A stretch of 44,474 nt of DNA from an uncultured Phascolarctobacterium sp. Its GTDB lineage: Bacteria > Bacillota > Negativicutes > Acidaminococcales > Acidaminococcaceae. The stretch covers positions 1-44,474 of the forward strand of contig CAUDEF010000015.1 in the NCBI GenBank assembly GCA_958448515.1, in the 5' to 3' direction. The position numbers and the translations under genes were made by a program. Below are positions 41,431 through 44,474 of this stretch, piece by piece (the stretch's first letter is position 1; each line of letters starts with the position of its first letter). The notes beneath the pieces are model-generated. The model saw nothing but the letters and a program-made list of their open reading frames with translations. It was not told the DNA's origin and did not search any database.

Positions 41431-42241
41431 TATTCCTATTATACTTTATTGCCTTTTTGGGACAACACACCATACATTCACCACAAATTATACAGTTATT
41501 AAGATTATTAGATGCTTTTTTATCAGTAACAATCATAGAACTCATCGGACATTTTTTCACGCAAATACCACAGCCTACACATTTATCCTTATTAACATTG
41601 ATTCTGAAAACAGGTAAAAATCTGCATGCTAAACTATGCACAAGATTTTGCAACGCACCAACAGGACACAGGAAATTGCAATATCCTCTTCCGCCTTTAG
41701 TAAATAATCCCAAAACAACAAAATATAGTACCGCTGTCAAAAGTAAACTTCCGGAAAAGGAAATCGTATACCCCCACAAAAGATAATTTACTGTAAGATC
41801 AAAGACATAATAATTGCAAAAGCTGCAGGCAATAGTACCACCAAATAATGTCAATATCATAAAACCTGCTAACATACCATATCTTAAAGGAACTATATCC
41901 ACATACTCAGACCAGTTTACCTTAAATCTTTCTGGTATAAGCTTGCTTAAATATTCTGTAAATCCTCCAGCAGGACAAAACTTTCCACAAAATACCGGTC
42001 CAAAAATGAACGCAGTAAATAGCAGTATAACGATATAAAGAACAAACTGCTCTGAATAATCAAACACATTTCCTGATAAAGTTCCGCCTATCTGTTTGCG
42101 CAGGCATAAATTATGCACTGTTAAATATTCCCACTGTCCTGTAAAAAAATAATTGATGATTTTCTGGAAAATAGCAAAAGGTGCATAAAACAGTATAAAA
42201 CCTAATATATATCCCATCAACCTGTGATACGTTATCTTCAT
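41423..42241 (-). CDS. NapH-like polytopic 4Fe-4S membrane protein
   Basis: 272 residues. Several membrane helices carry two CxxxCP motifs (CGKFCPAGG near the first helices and CNFLCPVGA near the last). The C-terminal part is a ferredoxin domain with two 4Fe-4S motifs, CVGCGICVKKCP and CIICGECMVCCP. The layout matches the NapH/MauN/NosR-C family, which passes quinol electrons across the membrane. No periplasmic reductase or FMN-binding protein is encoded beside it; its partners are two small unknown proteins. ATG at 42241 with AGGGAG upstream. Confidence 0.85.
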   Translation of the reverse strand: MKITYHRLMGYILGFILFYAPFAIFQKIINYFFTGQWEYLTVHNLCLRKQIGGTLSGNVFDYSEQFVLYIVILLFTAFIFGPVFCGKFCPAGGFTEYLSKLIPERFKVNWSEYVDIVPLRYGMLAGFMILTLFGGTIACSFCNYYVFDLTVNYLLWGYTISFSGSLLLTAVLYFVVLGLFTKGGRGYCNFLCPVGALQNLVHSLACRFLPVFRINVNKDKCVGCGICVKKCPMSSMIVTDKKASNNLNNCIICGECMVCCPKKAIKYNRNNE

Positions 42242-42313
42242 AAAAATCTCCCTGAATAAGTGTTTATATTTTATTTATACATAATCATGATAAATTTGGA
42301 TTATATCATAAAT

Positions 42314-42350
42314 AAAAAATAGTTGCTATAAATTAAGCAACTATTTTTAT
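42314..42350 (-). terminator. Terminator between the small secreted protein and the redox trio
   Basis: Hairpin AAATAGTTGCT...AGCAACTATTT with T run on the minus strand, directly after the stop codon at 42352. The trio downstream must therefore have its own promoter in 42242-42313, where I see only AT-rich DNA. Confidence 0.85.
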
Positions 42351-42351
42351 T

Positions 42352-42711
42352 TTAGCTTCTTATTGCTTCAATCTGTTCATCAGTCATATTATTAAGCGTT
42401 TCACGCATTTTATCGCTATATCCCCTCTCTGCTTTAATAAAATCTTCTACTTCTTTTCTCTGCTCTGGCGGTAATTTACTTATCACTTCAGCTCGTTGAC
42501 CATCTCTCTCAGCTCTCCACTTTTCACTTGCTTCCTGATGATGATCTTCCGGTGTCATATCAATAAATTTATTATGTATATTATGCCCACCTCCATATCT
42601 ATAGTATTTATAAATTCTATTTTCTACATTTTCACAAACACTATCCGCAGCAGCCTCTGTAGCAAACACCACTACGGCACAAGCCATCATTACCAGCGAG
42701 GCTATCACCAA
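42352..42711 (-). CDS. Small secreted His-rich protein with an apparent lost start
   Basis: 119 residues if read from TTG 42711. The product has a signal-peptide core (MVIASLVMMACAVVVF, cleavage near ATEAAA), a His/Tyr-rich mid part (YKYYRYGGGHNIHNKF), then charged helices ending MTDEQIEAIRS. It resembles small Spy/CpxP-like periplasmic proteins in style only. The TTG has no correctly spaced ribosome site and the signal peptide lacks its Lys residues. Upstream DNA reads TAA AAA ACA TTG, suggesting an ancestral ATG AAA AAA ACA TTG damaged by a small deletion. It may be a recent pseudogene. Confidence 0.5.
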   Translation of the reverse strand: MVIASLVMMACAVVVFATEAAADSVCENVENRIYKYYRYGGGHNIHNKFIDMTPEDHHQEASEKWRAERDGQRAEVISKLPPEQRKEVEDFIKAERGYSDKMRETLNNMTDEQIEAIRS

Positions 42712-42850
42712 TGTTTTTTATATTACTCTACATATTAATACATTCTTTGCTTTTTTGTTAAATTCATTATAATGACTAATTATGTCAAAACTATGTTTTT
42801 CGACATATAAACTAAAAAATTAATTATTAAGTTGTGTTGGCAATGGTTGA

Positions 42851-42975
42851 AAATATAACTTTAATATTATCTTTGAACAGAAAAAGACAGCCGTACTGTC
42901 CCAAAGACTATATTTTGTGATGACGGTCTCAAATTCTCTATTTATAAGGTACTGGATGTGAGACATACTTCCGCA
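42851..42975 (+). pseudogene. Degraded second copy of the truncated small protein family
   Basis: Frame from 42892 reads RTVPKTIFCDDGLKFSIYKV then LDVRHTSA, aligning with RALPKTILWDDGRRFDIDKI then LDIRQAAS of the copy at 40096. Upstream, in another frame from 42851, KYNFNIIFEQKKTAV matches KIELNILVEHTKDG, so at least one frameshift separates the parts. The match ends at 42975, at the same residue as in copy 1. It is antisense to the 3' end of the relaxase fragment. Confidence 0.55.
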
Positions 42976-43423
42976 ATCTTACCAGAACACTCTTAATATC
43001 AGCTTCAAGCTGATATTTACTTTTATAAATTAACTGCATTTTATATCCGTCTGCTATTCTTACAGAGTTAAGAGCATAATGAATGTGCAGATTATCCGTG
43101 TTACCATGAACAGCATAAGCTACCTGGCATCCGATATTACTGTAGATAATATCAGCAATTTTATCAGCAGTTTTTTCTATGTTATTACCAGCAACAATCT
43201 TTTCTTCTTCCTGTTTACTTAACGCAACTATTAGATGTTTTCCCTGTGAGCCTTTGATCTTGCAGTATGCCATTTTACAAAGCTGCATATCTCTTGCGGC
43301 TGCAGCAGGATCAACACCGATAGCATTATAATATAAAATATTATCATTATGGCTTTTATCGTCTTGTATGTAATTTATAAGATTATCCATATTATTTGTA
43401 CTCTTGATTTTTATAATGGCCAT
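42938..43423 (-). pseudogene. Truncated relaxase (mobilisation nuclease)
   Basis: 161 codons from ATG 43423 (GAGGTG upstream). The N-terminal relaxase domain has the His-cluster motif LHIHYALNSV and starts MAIIKIKSTNNMDNLINYIQ, typical of MobA/VirD2-type relaxases, which normally exceed 300 residues. The relaxase-like sequence ends near YKSKYQLEADIKSVL; the last about 11 codons are antisense of the degraded gene at 42851-42975. The protein thus lacks its C-terminal half and is probably not functional for transfer. It was presumably co-expressed with the MobC-like gene 10 bases upstream. Confidence 0.75.
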
Positions 43424-43433
43424 ACTAAACACC

Positions 43434-43781
43434 TCATTTCAGTAAATCGTACAAATCTTGTTTGCACTGTTCAAGTTCCACACGGGAATCTGCTAATTCG
43501 TCTTTAACCCTTTCTGATTTTACCTCTGTATTCAGTCTGTTAATACGATTATCAATATCAGCTGCTTTTACAACAATTTCACGTATTTTTTTAAATGGCT
43601 TAATTCTTTTATTCTTTAATAAGTCATTTATAATCTCAGACGTGTTATTACCTGTCATTTCCTTCTTTTCTAACAACTTTTTATAAGCATCATCATCAAG
43701 ACGTACTGATATAGTACGTGTCTTAGGTAAACTTCTTTTTGTACTGTTTCTTTTGCATTTATTATTAACTTTAGTTTCCAT
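43434..43781 (-). CDS. MobC-like relaxosome protein (ribbon-helix-helix)
   Basis: 115 residues. A basic N-terminus is followed by a ribbon-helix-helix-like segment (RTISVRLDDDAYKKLLEKKE, then NTSEIINDLL) and a helical coiled-coil region (about 60-115). Proteins of this kind bind oriT and help the relaxase. ATG follows GGAGG closely. The gene appears intact although its partner is truncated, so it may persist as a DNA-binding remnant. Confidence 0.7.
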   Translation of the reverse strand: METKVNNKCKRNSTKRSLPKTRTISVRLDDDAYKKLLEKKEMTGNNTSEIINDLLKNKRIKPFKKIREIVVKAADIDNRINRLNTEVKSERVKDELADSRVELEQCKQDLYDLLK

Positions 43782-43956
43782 AACTAACCTCCGGTAATTA
43801 TGTAACCTGTAATCACATGTACCTCTTGCATATAAATAACAAGTAACGTATTTGTATTACAAATTACAATTTTTTAAGCTGTAAAAGCTTACTATTTACC
43901 GGTATGTTATATTTATTTTTTATTTTATTTTGATTAAAGTTAATTAACATTTTCAT
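43782..43956. other. Intergenic region upstream of mobC, possible oriT remnant
   Basis: 175 AT-rich bases with several short inverted repeats: TTTGTA-T-TACAAA (about 43849-43861) and AAGCT-GTAAA-AGCTT (about 43877-43891). oriT often lies just upstream of mobC genes and is rich in such repeats. No recognisable nic-site consensus is seen, so the assignment is tentative. Confidence 0.3.
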
Positions 43957-43989
43957 AAAAAAAAGACCAAGGTTTTATCCTTGGTCTTT
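43957..43989 (-). terminator. Terminator after the response regulator
   Basis: A perfect 11-bp hairpin AAAGACCAAGG...CCTTGGTCTTT with an eight-base T run on the minus strand. Confidence 0.9.
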
Positions 43990-43998
43990 AATATTAAA

Positions 43999-44367
43999 TT
44001 AATTCAAACATTTTAAGACAGCTTCTTTTAATAGATTTTCGTCTAGCGGCTTCAGCAAATATCCACTGGTATTAAGCTCATATGTTTCTGCTGCATAGCT
44101 GTTTTTGGCTGATATAAATACCAGTTTAAAACTGTTGCCCTGCAGCCTTCTTAGTTCTTCTGCCAATTCAATCCCCAGTCTGTCATCAAGATACATGTCA
44201 ATTATCGCCAAATCAAATTTTTCTTTTTCAGCATATTCTCTGCAGGTTTCATATTCAGTAAAGTATTCTACCTGCAAAACAATTTCTTTTTCAGCAGCAA
44301 TATTGTCTAATATATTTTTTACGCTTTCCAGATATTCTTTTTCATCATCACAGACTATTATTTTCAT
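43999..44367 (-). CDS. Single-domain response regulator (receiver only)
   Basis: 122 residues, a complete receiver domain with the acidic pair Asp7/Asp8, phosphoacceptor Asp57 (LAIIDMYLD), Ser86 and Lys106 (YLLKPL). The sequence YAAETYELNTSGYLLKPL is the style of LytTR-class receivers (AgrA/LytR), but no output domain follows; the stop comes right at the end of the receiver and a terminator follows. It starts six bases after an outer-membrane protein gene and lacks an obvious ribosome site, so it may be coupled to it. It may signal through protein contacts, or be a remnant of a two-domain regulator. Confidence 0.85.
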   Translation of the reverse strand: MKIIVCDDEKEYLESVKNILDNIAAEKEIVLQVEYFTEYETCREYAEKEKFDLAIIDMYLDDRLGIELAEELRRLQGNSFKLVFISAKNSYAAETYELNTSGYLLKPLDENLLKEAVLKCLN

Positions 44368-44373
44368 AGACTT

Positions 44374-44474
44374 TTAAAAACTCCATTGCAAACCAGCATT
44401 AATCTGGTATGTATCGTCATTATCATTGCCAAAGGATTTTTCAAAGTCCAGATATGCGTAGCTGCTGTGTCCTA
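44374..44474 (-). CDS. C-terminal end of an outer-membrane beta-barrel protein (autotransporter-like), partial
   Basis: 33 codons enter from the right edge and stop at 44374. The end reads YLDFEKSFGNDNDDTY then QINAGLQWSF, alternating residues of a final barrel strand with C-terminal Phe, the signal read by the BAM machinery. It is typical of autotransporter barrel domains. It shows the organism has an outer membrane despite its Firmicute gene content. The N-terminal passenger is outside the window. Confidence 0.7.
   Translation of the reverse strand, partial: GHSSYAYLDFEKSFGNDNDDTYQINAGLQWSF

Noticed and set aside
42760..42790. A promoter TTGACA...TATAAT on the minus strand before the secreted protein gene
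   Set aside because: The two hexamers are only 11 bases apart, too close for a SigA promoter; TATAAT alone has no good -35 at 17 bases.
43782..43956. CRISPR-like or phage attachment repeat
   Set aside because: Only short, isolated inverted repeats are present; no regularly spaced direct repeats and no integrase nearby.

Overview
The window reads as chromosome of a low-GC, diderm Firmicute, most likely a member of the Negativicutes; I cannot name the genus. Firmicute signs are two T-box leaders (ileS, trp operon), DivIVA, SepF, YlmH, a FloA/NfeD pair, near-consensus SigA promoters with 17-base spacers, strong GGAGG ribosome sites and frequent TTG starts. The diderm sign is the last 33 codons of a protein at the right edge that look like an outer-membrane beta-barrel ending in aromatic Phe.

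Layout. 1-5.8 kb: a strong promoter firing out of the left edge; a LysR regulator divergent from a TDT-type transporter; a class A penicillin-binding protein; a carboxyltransferase subunit without a biotin domain. 5.8-10.6 kb (minus strand): a CNNM/CorC-type membrane protein and ileS under an Ile T-box. 10.6-15 kb: cell-division cluster yggS-sepF-proC-ylmH-divIVA-phosphatase, tightly packed. 15-21.3 kb: pgeF, a TIGR03960-type radical SAM protein, a two-domain polyphosphate kinase 2, and floA/nfeD with an unknown membrane protein. 21.4-25.6 kb: translation cluster prmA-rsmE-mtaB-HIT-rpsU-yqeY. 25.6-27.4 kb: ilvA behind a candidate attenuator, then a peptide deformylase-like gene lacking the conserved Gln. 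27.5-34.3 kb: complete trpEGDCFBA operon with a Trp T-box and an extra hairpin before trpE. 34.4-40 kb: exonuclease, then nitrilase, LysR, NhaC-family antiporter and isoaspartyl dipeptidase, all on the minus strand; the nitrilase and LysR promoters share a 36-base element.

40-44.5 kb is accessory and partly decayed. It holds two truncated copies of one small gene family, a truncated relaxase with a MobC-like partner, a three-gene membrane redox unit (NapH-like ferredoxin, small four-Cys membrane protein, anchored extracytoplasmic protein), a small secreted His-rich protein whose start codon looks lost, a single-domain response regulator and the end of an outer-membrane protein.

The best leads for something new are the shared nitrilase/LysR promoter element and its gene set, the ilvA attenuator, the redox trio, and the twice-broken small gene family beside mobilisation genes. 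I saw no CRISPR array, no complete insertion sequence and no tRNA or rRNA gene inside the window.
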